This document shows positions 1-8,702 of a stretch of DNA of 46,006 nucleotides, one piece after another. This DNA comes from Stenotrophomonas pictorum JCM 9942 (GTDB taxonomy: Bacteria > Pseudomonadota > Gammaproteobacteria > Xanthomonadales > Xanthomonadaceae), in NCBI RefSeq assembly GCF_001310775.1, contig NZ_BAZI01000002.1, positions 1 to 46,006 on the forward strand. The letters are read 5' to 3'. Position numbers and translations under genes: made by a program. Numbering within the stretch: position 1 is the first letter of the stretch; the number at the start of each line of letters is the position of its first letter. The notes under the pieces were generated by a model. It did not search any database. It was not told the origin of the DNA and saw nothing but the letters and a program-made list of their open reading frames with translations.

Positions 1-246
1 CCGCGGCAGGCGCAGCGCGTGCTGTCGCAGCTGCCGGGAGTGCTCAGTGTGGCGCAGATCGGCAATCTGCTGCGGGTGCTGGTCCAACCCGGTGATGACC
101 TCCCGGCGCGCCTGCAGCGGCAGTTGCAGGCCGCAGGGCTGCGGGCACAGGTGACACCGGTGCCGCCCAATCTGGAGGATGTGTTCGTCTCGGCTACCCG
201 CGGCCGTGGCGGTGCCGATGCCGAGAAGGGCGGGAGGGACGCATGA
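1..246 (+). CDS. ABC transporter ATP-binding protein, C-terminal end (partial)
   Basis: The reading frame is open from the first base of the window and stops at 246, so only the last 81 codons of a longer gene are present. The tail contains the NLEDVFV motif seen near the C-terminus of ATPases that drive ABC-2 type exporters (drug or polysaccharide export, YbhF-like). The Walker and signature motifs lie upstream of the window. The stop overlaps the start of the ABC-2 permease gene by four bases (ATGA), showing translational coupling, so the two should act as one exporter. The family assignment rests on the tail motif and on the neighbour. Confidence 0.8.
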   Translation, partial: PRQAQRVLSQLPGVLSVAQIGNLLRVLVQPGDDLPARLQRQLQAAGLRAQVTPVPPNLEDVFVSATRGRGGADAEKGGRDA

Positions 247-1358
247 GCCTGCGCCGGCTCTGGGCCATCGTGCTGAAGGAGCTGCGCCAGCTGCGCCGCG
301 ATCGCATCACCCTGGCCATGATCGTCGGCATCCCGGTGATGCAGCTGGTGCTGTTCGGCTATGCGATCAATCTCAACCTGCGCCACCTGCAGGCCGGCGT
401 CGCCGACCAGGCCGGTACCAGCGCCTCGCGGGCGCTGGTGATGGACATGGTCGCCACCGGGGTGATCGCCCCGGCGCTGTGGGTGCAGACGCCGGAGGAG
501 CTGATGCACGCGCTGCGGCGCGGCCAGATCAGTGTCGGGGTGGTGATTCCTGCGGATTTCGAGCGTCGCCGCTTCGAGGGGCGCGAGGCGGTGCAGGTGC
601 TGGTCGACGGCAGCGACACGGTGGTGCAGAGCACGGCGCTGCAGCTGGCGCAGGTGCCGCTGGAGACACGGCCATTGCGCAATGATCGGCCGCTGCGCAC
701 CGGCGCGACCGGCGGCAGCGGCCAGGTCAGCGTGGTCGCCTTCTACAACCCGCAGCGGCGTTCTGCGGTCAATATCGTGCCGGGTCTGATCGGCATCATC
801 CTGACCATGACCATGGTGATGTTCACCGCAGTGGCGATCGTGCGCGAACGCGAGCGCGGCAACATGGAACTGCTGATCGCCACCCCGCTCAGTCGCAGCG
901 AGCTGATGATCGGCAAGGTGCTGCCGTATGTGGCGATCGGCCTGGTCCAGACCTCGCTGGTCCTGCTGCTGGGAGTCTGGCTGTTCCAGGTGCCGGTCCG
1001 TGGCAGCGTGCTGGAGGTCTATCTGGCGACGATGCTATTGATCGTGGCCAACCTGGCCCTGGGGCTGTTGATCTCGACCAAGGCACGCTCGCAGTTCCAG
1101 GCGATGCAGATGACGATGTTCGTGTTCCTGCCTTCGATCCTGCTGTCGGGTTTCATGTTTCCGTTCGAGGGGATGCCACGGCCGGTGCAATGGCTGGCCG
1201 AGCTGCTGCCATTGACCCACTTCCTGCGCCTGATCCGCGGCATCATGCTGCGCGGGGCGCGGCTGTGGGAGCTGTGGCCGGAAGTGCTGGCGCTGCTGGC
1301 TCTCATCGTGGTGATGATGGCGCTGGCGATACTGCGCTTCCGCAAGCGGCTGGATTGA
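243..1358 (+). CDS. ABC-2 type transporter permease
   Basis: This 371-residue inner-membrane protein fits the YbhS/YbhR/YhhJ permease family. It has one N-terminal membrane helix (about residues 20-42), a large periplasmic domain, and five or six C-terminal helices from about residue 175. The segment RERERGNMELLIATPLSRSE after the second helix is the conserved cytoplasmic coupling region of ABC-2 permeases. The ATG overlaps the preceding ATPase stop. Such pairs usually work with a HlyD-like adaptor encoded upstream, outside this window. The substrate cannot be told from sequence. Confidence 0.92.
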   Translation: MSLRRLWAIVLKELRQLRRDRITLAMIVGIPVMQLVLFGYAINLNLRHLQAGVADQAGTSASRALVMDMVATGVIAPALWVQTPEELMHALRRGQISVGVVIPADFERRRFEGREAVQVLVDGSDTVVQSTALQLAQVPLETRPLRNDRPLRTGATGGSGQVSVVAFYNPQRRSAVNIVPGLIGIILTMTMVMFTAVAIVRERERGNMELLIATPLSRSELMIGKVLPYVAIGLVQTSLVLLLGVWLFQVPVRGSVLEVYLATMLLIVANLALGLLISTKARSQFQAMQMTMFVFLPSILLSGFMFPFEGMPRPVQWLAELLPLTHFLRLIRGIMLRGARLWELWPEVLALLALIVVMMALAILRFRKRLD

Positions 1359-1366
1359 ACGCTGCA

Positions 1367-1412
1367 GTATCCACAGCGGTTGTGGACCGGGGCTTGGCAA
1401 AGATGTGGATAA
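1367..1412. other. Cluster of DnaA-box-like 9-mers
   Basis: Between the convergent ABC permease and miaB genes, TGTGGATAA (1404-1412) is the exact reverse complement of the strong DnaA box TTATCCACA. GTATCCACA (1367-1375) differs from it by one base, and TGTGGACCG (1381-1389) matches six of nine positions. Three related sites in 46 bp could bind DnaA. No dnaA, dnaN or AT-rich unwinding element is nearby, so this is not a chromosome origin. A regulatory or titration site, or chance, are the options. Confidence 0.3.
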
Positions 1413-1444
1413 GCCCCGGCCGTGCAGGCAGGCCAGGGCTTTTG
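1412..1444 (+). terminator. Probable rho-independent terminator of the ABC exporter operon
   Basis: AGCCCCGGCC (1412-1421) pairs with GGCCAGGGCT (1431-1440) with one C:A mismatch and a nine-base loop, and a short T-run follows. It lies about 50 bp after the permease stop, as expected for the operon end. Confidence 0.45.
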
Positions 1445-1508
1445 CGCGGTTGGTCAAAAAATCGCCAAGGCCTGCCGCCCGGCCGGAACGGGTCCGGCCG
1501 GAGCGGAA

Positions 1509-2893
1509 TCAGGCCGCGACGATGCGCCCGCGCAGCGAGTTGCTCAGCGCCTCGGTGATGACCACATCGACGAACTGGCCGACCAGGCGCGGGTGGCCGG
1601 GGAAGTTCACCGAACGCATGTTCTCGGTCTTGCCGGTCAGCTCGTTGGGGTCCTTGCGCGAGGGGCCTTCGACCAGCACCGACTGCACGCTGCCCACCAT
1701 CGACCGCGAAATGCCGGCGGCATGGTCGTTGATGTGCGCCTGCAGGCGCGACAGGCGCGCATGCTTCTCGCGTCGCTGATGGTGTCCTCCAGGTCGGCGG
1801 CCGGAGTGCCCGGGCGGCGCGAGTAGATGAAGGAGAAGCTCTGGTCGAAGCCGACGTCCTCGATCAGCTTCATGGTCTTTTCGAAATCGGCCTCGGTTTC
1901 GCCGGGGAAGCCGACGATGAAATCCGAACTGATCGAGATGTCCGGGCGCACCGCGCGCAGCTTGCGGATCTTGGCCTTGAATTCCAGTGCGGTGTAGCCG
2001 CGCTTCATCGCGCTGAGGATGCGGTCACTGCCGGCCTGCACCGGCAGGTGCAGATAGTTGGCCAGCTGCGGTACGTCGCGATAGGCGTCGATCAGCGAGT
2101 CGCTGAACTCCAGCGGGTGCGAGGTGGTGAAACGGATGCGGCCGATGCCGTCGATTTCGGCCAGGGTGCGGATCAGCAGGCCCAGGTCGGCGATCTCGCC
2201 GTCTCCATAGGGACCCCGGTAGGCGTTGACGTTCTGGCCGAGCAGGTTGATCTCGCGCACCCCCTGCGCCGCCAGCTGCGCGCATTCCACCAGCACATCC
2301 TCGAACGGCCGGCTGACCTCGGTGCCGCGGGTGTAGGGCACCACGCAGAACGAGCAGTACTTGGAGCAGCCCTCCATGATCGACACGAACGCCGACGGGC
2401 CTTCGGCGCGGGGCTCGGGCAGGCGGTCGAACTTCTCGATCTCCGGGAAGCTGATGTCCACCTGCGGCTTGTTCTGCTCGCGGCGGGCGCGGATCAGCTC
2501 CGGCAGGCGGTGCAGGGTCTGCGGGCCGAAGACCAGGTCCACGTAGGGCGCGCGTTTGACGATGGCTTCGCCTTCCTGCGACGCCACGCAGCCGCCGACT
2601 CCGATGATGACATCGCGGCCACCGGCCTTGAGCGCCTTCCAGCGGCCGAGCTGGCTGAACACCTTCTCCTGCGCCTTCTCGCGGATGGAGCACGTGTTGA
2701 CCAGCACCACATCGGCTTCTTCGGGGTTGTCGGTCAGCTCCAGGCCTTCGGATTCGGCCAGCACGTCGGCCATCTTGGCCGAGTCGTACTCGTTCATCTG
2801 GCAACCGTGGGTCTTGATATACAGCTTGCCGCGCGCGCCGCCGGCAGGCTTCGGCTTGGCGCTGGGCAGGGGAATGAGTTCAGGAGTGGTCAT
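1509..2893 (-). CDS. miaB: tRNA-2-methylthio-N6-dimethylallyladenosine synthase MiaB, interrupted by a -1 frameshift
   Basis: MiaB is a radical SAM methylthiotransferase that converts i6A37 to ms2i6A37 in tRNAs reading UNN codons. The N-terminal UPF0004 domain shows three cluster cysteines in [15 protein letters not shown] and GGCVAS. The radical SAM motif CSKYCSFC follows, and the TRAM part ends [20 protein letters not shown]. The frame breaks near 1768: after [13 protein letters not shown] the protein continues in another frame as [12 protein letters not shown]. Adding one base (GCGAGAAG to GCGGAGAAG) gives 461 residues, the normal length. A sequencing error is likelier than loss. The start is uncertain: ATG 2893 was chosen, but ATG 2956 is in frame and neither has a clear ribosome-binding site. 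Confidence 0.9.
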
Positions 2894-3100
2894 TTCAACA
2901 GACGGCACGTCGGAGCCGGCCGGATTCGGCGAGGGAGAAGCGGGCGTCCCGGGCATGGTGCGTATTCCAGACGGGTGGGCGGGCAACGACCCGAAGGCCG
3001 CATTCGAAGCCGGCTATTGTATCGGTCCATGCCCGGGCGCAGGGCCGGCGGGCCGTCAAATACTTGGCAAGCCCCGGTGAAGCTGGGAGACTCCCCGCCC

Positions 3101-4021
3101 ATGAAGGGGATTTTGGGGATCGCCGCAGTTCTTGCCGCGACACTGACCGCCGCGCCGGCCAGTGCGGGCACGCTGTACAAGTGTGTCGGTGGCGATGGCG
3201 TAGCGAACTATGTCAGCAAGCGCATCGGCGGGGCCCAGTGCAGCGTGGTCAGCAGCTACCGGCCCGCACGCGAGGCGCCCCGGCGAATGCCGGTGGTGGC
3301 CCCTCCGGCTTCTTCGCCGGCGACTCTTGCGGACACCGCTTCCGGATCCAGCCCCACCCCAGTGGCCGCCCAGGTCGCACCGGCTGCGGTGGCGCCCCTT
3401 CCGGCACCCGCGCCTGCGACCGCTGGGAAAGCCCAGCGCGTGGTCAGCGGGCAGGTCTATTCCTATATGAAAGATGGCGTCCGCCATTACACCAGCGCCC
3501 GGCCCGCACAGCTGGCCAGCGTCGGCCAGGTGCGCACCATCCAGTACAGCTATATCGAGCGCTGCTTTGCCTGTGGCGTGCAGTCGCGGGTCAACTTCGG
3601 CTCGGTGCGTCTGAACACCCACGCCTACAGTGCCGAGATTGCGTCGGCTGCCCGCGAGTTTGGAGTCGAGGAAGCGGTGGTGCGCGCCATCATCCATGCC
3701 GAGTCGGCGTTCAATCCGACCGCGCTCAGCCGTGCCGGAGCCCAGGGCCTGATGCAGTTGATGCCGCCGACCGCACGTCGCTTCGGGGTTTCCGATTCCT
3801 ACGACGCCGGACAGAACATCCGTGGCGGCGTGCAGTACCTGGCCTGGCTGCTACGCCGCTTCAACGGCAACCTGACGCTGGCGGCGGCCGGTTACAACGC
3901 TGGCGAAGGTGCCGTCGACCGTCATGGCGGCGTACCGCCGTATCGGGAAACCCAGTACTACGTGCAGCGCGTGGCGCAATTGGCTGACCGCTATCGGGGC
4001 GAATTGGCGGCGCGGCAGTAA
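3101..4021 (+). CDS. Secreted lytic transglycosylase, SLT domain
   Basis: A 306-residue protein with a signal peptide (residues 1-24, cut after PASA), a DUF4124-like start (GTLYKCVGGDGVANYVSK), an Ala/Pro-rich linker (about 65-110) and a C-terminal SLT lysozyme-like domain. The catalytic glutamate is E201 in HAESAFNPTALS, followed by GAQGLMQLMPPTARRFGV and AAGYNAGEGAV, the hallmark SLT motifs. It should cleave peptidoglycan in the periplasm to 1,6-anhydromuropeptides. ATG 3101 was chosen because the signal peptide begins there. The open frame extends far upstream antisense to miaB, but that part is not coding. The four-residue GGVP-PYRETQYYV segment is typical of the family. Confidence 0.92.
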   Translation: MKGILGIAAVLAATLTAAPASAGTLYKCVGGDGVANYVSKRIGGAQCSVVSSYRPAREAPRRMPVVAPPASSPATLADTASGSSPTPVAAQVAPAAVAPLPAPAPATAGKAQRVVSGQVYSYMKDGVRHYTSARPAQLASVGQVRTIQYSYIERCFACGVQSRVNFGSVRLNTHAYSAEIASAAREFGVEEAVVRAIIHAESAFNPTALSRAGAQGLMQLMPPTARRFGVSDSYDAGQNIRGGVQYLAWLLRRFNGNLTLAAAGYNAGEGAVDRHGGVPPYRETQYYVQRVAQLADRYRGELAARQ

Positions 4022-4081
4022 GTGCTGACGTTTCTGTTGCAACAGGCCGTGACAAATTTTACGGACTGGTGTTTGATCGCG

Positions 4082-4111
4082 TTGTGTCACCGTTAAGCGT
4101 TCCGCTACACT
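4082..4111 (+). promoter_or_regulatory. Predicted sigma-70 promoter of petABC
   Basis: TTGTGT (4082-4087) and TACACT (4106-4111) are separated by 18 bp, giving a plausible -35/-10 pair 83 bp before petA. The assignment is by eye only. No operator was recognised. Confidence 0.4.
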
Positions 4112-4193
4112 CGGGCGCGATTTGTTCAGAGCGGGCTGGCCCCCACCAGACCGCTGGCAGCCTCAAGCTACCTAATCAATATCGGAGTGCCGG

Positions 4194-4814
4194 ATGGCCA
4201 ACGATGGGGTAAACGATCCAGTCAACACCGGACGTCGGCGGTTTTTGACAGCGACCACAGCGGTGGTCGGAGCAGTCGGCGTCGGCTTCGCAGCGGTACC
4301 GTTCATCAAGTCGTGGAATCCCAGCGCCCGCGCCAAACTGGCCGGGGCCCCGGTGACGGCCGATATCAGCGCCTTGCAGGAGGGCCAGCGCCTGATCCTG
4401 GAATGGCGTGGCCAGCCGATCTGGATCGTCAAGCGCTCCAAGGCCATCCTCCAGGCGTTACCGGGACTGGATGGCAGGCTCAAGGATCCGGAGTCCGACA
4501 ACAAGGACCAGCAGCCGGACTATGTGCTCAAGGGCAATCCCGAATTCCGCTCGATCAAGCCGGACATCTCCGTGCTGGTCGGGCTGTGCACCCATCTGGG
4601 GTGTGCCCCGGAGATGGTCGCCGAGATCCGTCCCGAACCGTATGACGCGCAGTGGAAGGGCGGCTACTTCTGTCCCTGCCACAAGTCGCGTTTCGACATG
4701 TCCGGGCGCGTGTTCCAGGACGTGCCGGCACCGATCAACCTGCTGGTGCCGCCACACCATTATGTGGATGACAACACCATCGTCATCGGCGTCGATCCGC
4801 AGGGGGCTGCCTGA
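4194..4814 (+). CDS. petA: Ubiquinol-cytochrome c reductase Rieske iron-sulfur subunit
   Basis: This 206-residue protein carries the [2Fe-2S] cluster of the cytochrome bc1 complex and takes electrons from ubiquinol to cytochrome c1. The two ligand boxes are present: CTHLGC (132-137) and CPCHKSRFD (from C160). The N-terminus holds a twin-arginine motif (GRRRFL) and one membrane anchor ending before FIKSW, as in bacterial Rieske proteins exported folded by Tat. The length is normal. It starts the petABC operon and is followed after two bases by petB. Confidence 0.97.
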   Translation: MANDGVNDPVNTGRRRFLTATTAVVGAVGVGFAAVPFIKSWNPSARAKLAGAPVTADISALQEGQRLILEWRGQPIWIVKRSKAILQALPGLDGRLKDPESDNKDQQPDYVLKGNPEFRSIKPDISVLVGLCTHLGCAPEMVAEIRPEPYDAQWKGGYFCPCHKSRFDMSGRVFQDVPAPINLLVPPHHYVDDNTIVIGVDPQGAA

Positions 4815-4816
4815 TC

Positions 4817-6079
4817 ATGGCCGACAACATTCTCACCCGCACCGCCACCGGCGTGGCCAACTGGGTCAATGAGCGTGCTCCCGGCCTGATGCCGGTTTAT
4901 CGCAAGCATGTCAGCGAGTACTACGCGCCGAAGAATTTCAACTTCTGGTACTACTTCGGCTCGCTGGCGATGGTGTTGCTGGTCAACCAGATCCTGACCG
5001 GCATCTTCCTGACGATGCACTACAAGACCAGTGCAGCCGAGGCGTTCGCATCGATCGAATACATCATGCGCGACGTGGAGTGGGGCTGGCTGATCCGCTA
5101 CATGCACTCCACCGGTGCCTCGTTGTTCTTCATCGTGGTCTATCTGCACATGTTCCGCGGTCTGATGTACGGCAGCTACAAGAAGCCGCGTGAGCTGGTG
5201 TGGATCCTGGGCATGCTGATCTACCTGGTGCTGATGGCCGAAGCCTTCATGGGATATGTACTGCCGTGGGGACAGATGTCGTTCTGGGGTGCGAAGGTGA
5301 TCATCTCGCTGTTCGGTGCCATTCCGGTGATCGGCAACGGCCTGACGGAGTGGATCATGGGCGACTACCTGCCCGGTGATGCCACCCTCAACCGCTTCTT
5401 CGCCCTGCACGTGATCGCGTTGCCGCTGGTGCTGCTGCTGCTGGTGGTGCTGCATCTGGGGGCGCTGCACGAAGTGGGCTCCAACAATCCCGATGGCGTG
5501 GAGATCAAGAAAGGGCCCAAGGGCAACCGCTGGTCGGCGGGCGCGCCGGCCGATGGCATCCCGTTCCATCCGTACTACACGGTCAAGGACATGGTGGGCG
5601 TCGGCTTCCTGCTGGTGATTGCGGCCTTCATCATTTTCTTCGCCCCGGGTTTTGGCGGACTGTTCCTGGAGCATGACAACTTCACCGAGGCCAATCGGCT
5701 GGTGACGCCGGCGCACATCAAGCCGGTCTGGTACTACACCCCTTACTACGCCATGTTGCGTGTGGTGCCGGACAAGCTTGGTGGTGTGATGGTGATGTTC
5801 TCGGCCATCGCCATCCTGTTCCTGGTGCCCTGGCTGGACCGGGCCAAGGTGAAGTCGATCCGTTACCGCGGTCCGCTTTCCCGGTTGATGCTGGGCCTGC
5901 TGGTGGTGTGCTTCGTATGGTTGGGGGTAATCGGCTCCGGCCCGGGAACGGCGATCTGGGAAACCTGGGTCGGGCGTGTACTGACTTTCCTGTACTTCGC
6001 CTTCTTCATCACCATGCCGCTGTGGACCACGCTCGACAGCACCAAGCAGGTACCGGACCGGGTGACGACGCATGACTGA
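4817..6079 (+). CDS. petB: Cytochrome b of the bc1 complex
   Basis: A 420-residue, multi-helix membrane protein matching bacterial cytochrome b. It shows haem-ligand histidines in RYMHSTGASLFF, YLHMFRGL and RFFALHVIALPLVLLLLVVLH, and the quinol-site variant APADGIPFHPYYTVKD, where PEWY is not used in this region. The C-terminal half has GVMVMFSAIAILFLVPWLDR and closing helices. It binds both b haems and forms the Qo and Qi sites. It overlaps the start of petC by eight bases. Confidence 0.97.
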   Translation: MADNILTRTATGVANWVNERAPGLMPVYRKHVSEYYAPKNFNFWYYFGSLAMVLLVNQILTGIFLTMHYKTSAAEAFASIEYIMRDVEWGWLIRYMHSTGASLFFIVVYLHMFRGLMYGSYKKPRELVWILGMLIYLVLMAEAFMGYVLPWGQMSFWGAKVIISLFGAIPVIGNGLTEWIMGDYLPGDATLNRFFALHVIALPLVLLLLVVLHLGALHEVGSNNPDGVEIKKGPKGNRWSAGAPADGIPFHPYYTVKDMVGVGFLLVIAAFIIFFAPGFGGLFLEHDNFTEANRLVTPAHIKPVWYYTPYYAMLRVVPDKLGGVMVMFSAIAILFLVPWLDRAKVKSIRYRGPLSRLMLGLLVVCFVWLGVIGSGPGTAIWETWVGRVLTFLYFAFFITMPLWTTLDSTKQVPDRVTTHD

Positions 6080-6813
6080 CAAATGGATGGTGCGGCTGCT
6101 CTTTGCAGCAGCGATGCTGTTCTGTACCTCGCGTCCGCAGCCGATGGCGGGGCCTTGCAGCAAGCGGGAAATGACCTGGGGGATCGCGCATCGCTGCAAC
6201 GCGGCGCCCAGGCCTACATGAGTTATTGCTCGGGCTGCCACTCGCTGAAATATCTGCGTTATTCGCGTATGGCCGAGGACCTGGGGCTGACCGAAGAACA
6301 GGTGATGGACAATCTCAACTTCACCGGTGCCGCGTTCGGCGAGCAGATCCAGGTGGCGCTGCCGCATGAGGCGGCCACCCAGTGGTTCGGCAAGATGCCA
6401 CCGGATCTGAGCCTGATTGCCCGGGTTCGAGGAAGCGACTGGATCTACAGCTATCTCAAGTCGTTCTACGTGGACGAGTCGCGGCCGCTGGGCTGGAACA
6501 ACGCCGTATTCCCCAATGCCTCCATGCCCAATCCGCTCTGGGAGCTGCAGGGCATGCAGCATGCGTGTATGGCAAGGCCGAGCAGCCCGGGCTGGATCCC
6601 CCGGTCACCGGGCTGAAGATCGACACGCCTGGCAAGGTGGATGCCCGCGCATACGACCAGACGGTACGGGACATCACCAATTTCCTGGAATATGCCGGTG
6701 AGCCGGCAGCCCTGAAACGGCAGAGTATCGGGGTGTGGGTGGTGTTGTTCTTGGCGCTGCTGACGTTCCTGGCGTATCTGCTCAAGACCGAGTACTGGAA
6801 AGACGTGCATTGA
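6072..6813 (+). CDS. petC: Cytochrome c1 of the bc1 complex, interrupted by two -1 frameshifts
   Basis: The product carries the c-type haem site CSGCH, the methionine region MPPDLSLIARVRGSDW, and a C-terminal anchor VWVVLFLALLTFLAYLLKTEYW. Reading from ATG 6072 (MTDKWMVRLLFAAAMLF, a signal peptide), the frame changes near 6122 to continue LASAADGGALQQ, and again near 6564, where QGMQHA continues VYGKAEQPGLDPPVTG. Each break is repaired by one added base, giving 247 residues, normal for this subunit. Two breaks in one respiratory gene whose partners petA and petB are intact point to base-calling errors. petC ends the operon. Confidence 0.92.
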
Positions 6814-6967
6814 TTTCACGTGGCCCGGTGCGGGTGCAGGCACGGGGTGATGGCAGGGCCTTGGAAATTGTCTCGCCCGATTGCACACTCGGGAGACCGT
6901 GGCGACCGTCGGCAATGGGTTGGCGGAGCTGTAAGGCTGGCGGATTCCGGCCGTTGGAGAGCCTTTG

Positions 6968-7603
6968 ATGGCGGCGAGTGTGCGTATGCGTAATACCCTG
7001 ACTTTGTTCTCTGCCAATGACGATGTGCTGTGCCATCGGGTGCGGTTGGTATTGGCGGCCAAGGGCGTGACCTACGATCTGGTCCCGGTCGATGCGCAGA
7101 ATCCGCCGGAAGATCTGATCGACCTCAACCCCTACCATTCCGTGCCGACCCTGGTCGAGCGGGAGCTGGTGCTCTATGCCGCCTCGGTAGTGAGCGAGTA
7201 TCTGGATGAGCGCTATCCGCATCCGCCGCTGATGCCGGTCGATCCCCTGTCGCGGGCCCGGCTTCGCCTGGCGATGCTGCGCATCGAGCACGACTGGGTA
7301 CCGCAGGTGCAGGCCATCCAGCTGGGCAACAAGACCCAGGCCGAAGCCGGACGCAAGCGCCTGAAGGAGCTTGTGGCGCAGTCGGTGCCGCTGTTCAAGG
7401 CGAGCAAGTTTTTCCTGAATCCGGAAATGAGCCTGGCCGACTGTGCGATTGCACCGATCGTGTGGCGGCTGGAGTCGCTGGGCATTCCGCTGCCCAAGGA
7501 CGGCAAGGCGATCGAGGATTACGGCAACCGCATCTTCCGTAACCCGGGGTTTATCCGCAGCCTGACCGACCAGGAAAAGAAGCTGCGCGACCTGCCGGCC
7601 TGA
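6968..7603 (+). CDS. sspA: Stringent starvation protein A
   Basis: A 211-residue protein with a glutathione S-transferase fold. The thioredoxin-like N-terminal half has FSANDDVLCHRVRLVLAAKG and NPYHSVPTLVERELVLYAASVVSEYLDERYPHPPLMP, followed by an all-helical C-terminal half. SspA binds RNA polymerase and alters promoter choice under starvation and acid stress; GST-type catalysis is not expected. ATG 6968 was taken, with a TTG just before it and another ATG at 6986. It stands between petC and sspB, the usual arrangement in gammaproteobacteria. Confidence 0.95.
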   Translation: MAASVRMRNTLTLFSANDDVLCHRVRLVLAAKGVTYDLVPVDAQNPPEDLIDLNPYHSVPTLVERELVLYAASVVSEYLDERYPHPPLMPVDPLSRARLRLAMLRIEHDWVPQVQAIQLGNKTQAEAGRKRLKELVAQSVPLFKASKFFLNPEMSLADCAIAPIVWRLESLGIPLPKDGKAIEDYGNRIFRNPGFIRSLTDQEKKLRDLPA

Positions 7604-7630
7604 GCGGGGAACAGCTGTACTTGACCCCAT

Positions 7631-7656
7631 CGAACACCGCCTCCGGGCGGTGTTCG
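7631..7656 (+). promoter_or_regulatory. Stable hairpin between sspA and sspB
   Basis: CGAACACCGCC (7631-7641) and GGCGGTGTTCG (7646-7656) form a perfect 11-bp stem closed by a TCCG tetraloop. No T-run follows, so it is not a canonical terminator. It lies 28 bp after the sspA stop and could act as an mRNA stabiliser, a processing site or a partial attenuator that lowers sspB relative to sspA. Confidence 0.5.
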
Positions 7657-7683
7657 CGCTTCAATGCGGCGTACACTTGGCAT

Positions 7684-8112
7684 ATGAGTGAAGAATCTTT
7701 TCGCATGAGCAGCCACCGTCCGTACCTGTTGCGGGCGCTGGTGGAATGGATCAACGACAACGGTATGACGCCGCACATCATGGTGGATGCGGGAGTCCCG
7801 GGCGTGCAGGTGCCGGCCAGCGCGATCAAGGAGGAGCGGGTCGTGCTCAATGTCGCCGAGCGCGCGGTAATGCGTCTGCATATCGACAATGAGACGGTCA
7901 GCTTCACGGCACGCTTCTCCGGTGTCAGTTTCCCGGTGAGCGTGCCGATCTCGGCGGTACTTGCGGTGTACGCGCGGGAGACCGGGCAGGGCATGGCGCT
8001 GCCGGACGATGTTCCCGGTGCGGACCTGCCCCCGGACGATGACGATACGCCGCCGTCGGCACCCGAGCCGCCACCGGCGGGCAAGCGCCCGTTCCTGCGG
8101 GTGGTCAAGTAA
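7684..8112 (+). CDS. sspB: ClpXP protease specificity-enhancing factor SspB
   Basis: A 142-residue adaptor that tethers ssrA-tagged and other substrates to ClpX. The N-terminal substrate-binding domain is visible as SSHRPYLLRALVEWINDNGMTPH, VVLNVAERAV and FTARFSGVSFPVSVPISAVLAVYARETGQGM. It is followed by an acidic, proline-rich flexible linker (DLPPDDDDTPPSAPEPPP) and the C-terminal ClpX-binding tail RPFLRVVK, which ends in the conserved LRVVK. ATG 7684 or ATG 7705 could be the start; the first was used. Confidence 0.95.
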   Translation: MSEESFRMSSHRPYLLRALVEWINDNGMTPHIMVDAGVPGVQVPASAIKEERVVLNVAERAVMRLHIDNETVSFTARFSGVSFPVSVPISAVLAVYARETGQGMALPDDVPGADLPPDDDDTPPSAPEPPPAGKRPFLRVVK

Positions 8113-8120
8113 TCCGACAC

Positions 8121-8149
8121 ATCGCCGCCGCAAGGTGGCGATTCTTTTT
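8121..8149 (+). terminator. Rho-independent terminator of sspAB
   Basis: ATCGCC (8121-8126) pairs with GGCGAT (8137-8142), and TTCTTTTT follows directly. It lies eight bases after the sspB stop. Confidence 0.65.
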
Positions 8150-8299
8150 GGGCGATGGCACCGGTCCGGGTTGCCCGGACTCGGCGGCTGCAATCTCCCC
8201 CGCCGTCCGGCAGGGGCGCGATCAGCTCACGGGTTGCAGTGGGACTAGGCCTGGGTGTTGCCGCTGCCTGGGAGGCTGAGGGGGCGCTTGCCTGCTGAT

Positions 8300-8650
8300 T
8301 CAGATGTCTTCAGCTTCTTCGCCAGATTGGCGGATCTTGCCGATCTGCGCCGCGGCCGGGCCGGAGAAGGACACCAGCTCACGACCGAGCAGCACCAGGC
8401 GACCGGTGTGGCGTTCTATGCCGTCGTAGGAGTAGTCGAAGCGGAAGCTGCGCTCGAAGCCCAGCCAGCCGCTGGGCAGGCGGCGCAGGCGCATGCCGGT
8501 GGCATGCACGCTGTGGTCCAGCCATTGCACATCGGCAGCACGACAGGCGTTGCGGCCCAGTTCGCTGGCACGCTCGGCTGCGGCGCGGCCGGTGTCCCAC
8601 AGCGCGAAGCCGATGGCGCCGATGATCATCAGGATGAGAAGAGTAGGCAT
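8300..8650 (-). CDS. DUF3301 domain protein, membrane anchored
   Basis: A protein of about 116 residues starting MPTLLILMIIGAIGFALWDTGRAAAERA, with one N-terminal membrane helix, then a soluble domain with CRAADVQWLDHSV, FERSFRFDYSYDG and GRLVLLGRELVSF. This pattern fits the DUF3301 family of small gammaproteobacterial proteins, whose function is unknown. ATG 8650 was chosen over the in-frame GTG at 8656. It is the last gene of the minus-strand group after nadC and the DUF2272 gene. Confidence 0.75.
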   Translation of the reverse strand: MPTLLILMIIGAIGFALWDTGRAAAERASELGRNACRAADVQWLDHSVHATGMRLRRLPSGWLGFERSFRFDYSYDGIERHTGRLVLLGRELVSFSGPAAAQIGKIRQSGEEAEDI

Positions 8651-8702
8651 GGCCACACTCTAGGGGCTGTCAGTGGAAAGCGGAACCGGGTGGGCGCTGC
8701 TG

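Noticed and set aside
2048-3100. Long upstream extension of the lytic transglycosylase frame
   Set aside because: It runs antisense through miaB; the signal peptide starts at 3101.
4760-6562. A 600-codon open frame antisense to petB and petC
   Set aside because: It is rich in His and Gln from reversed codons, without recognisable domains, and overlaps certain bc1 genes.
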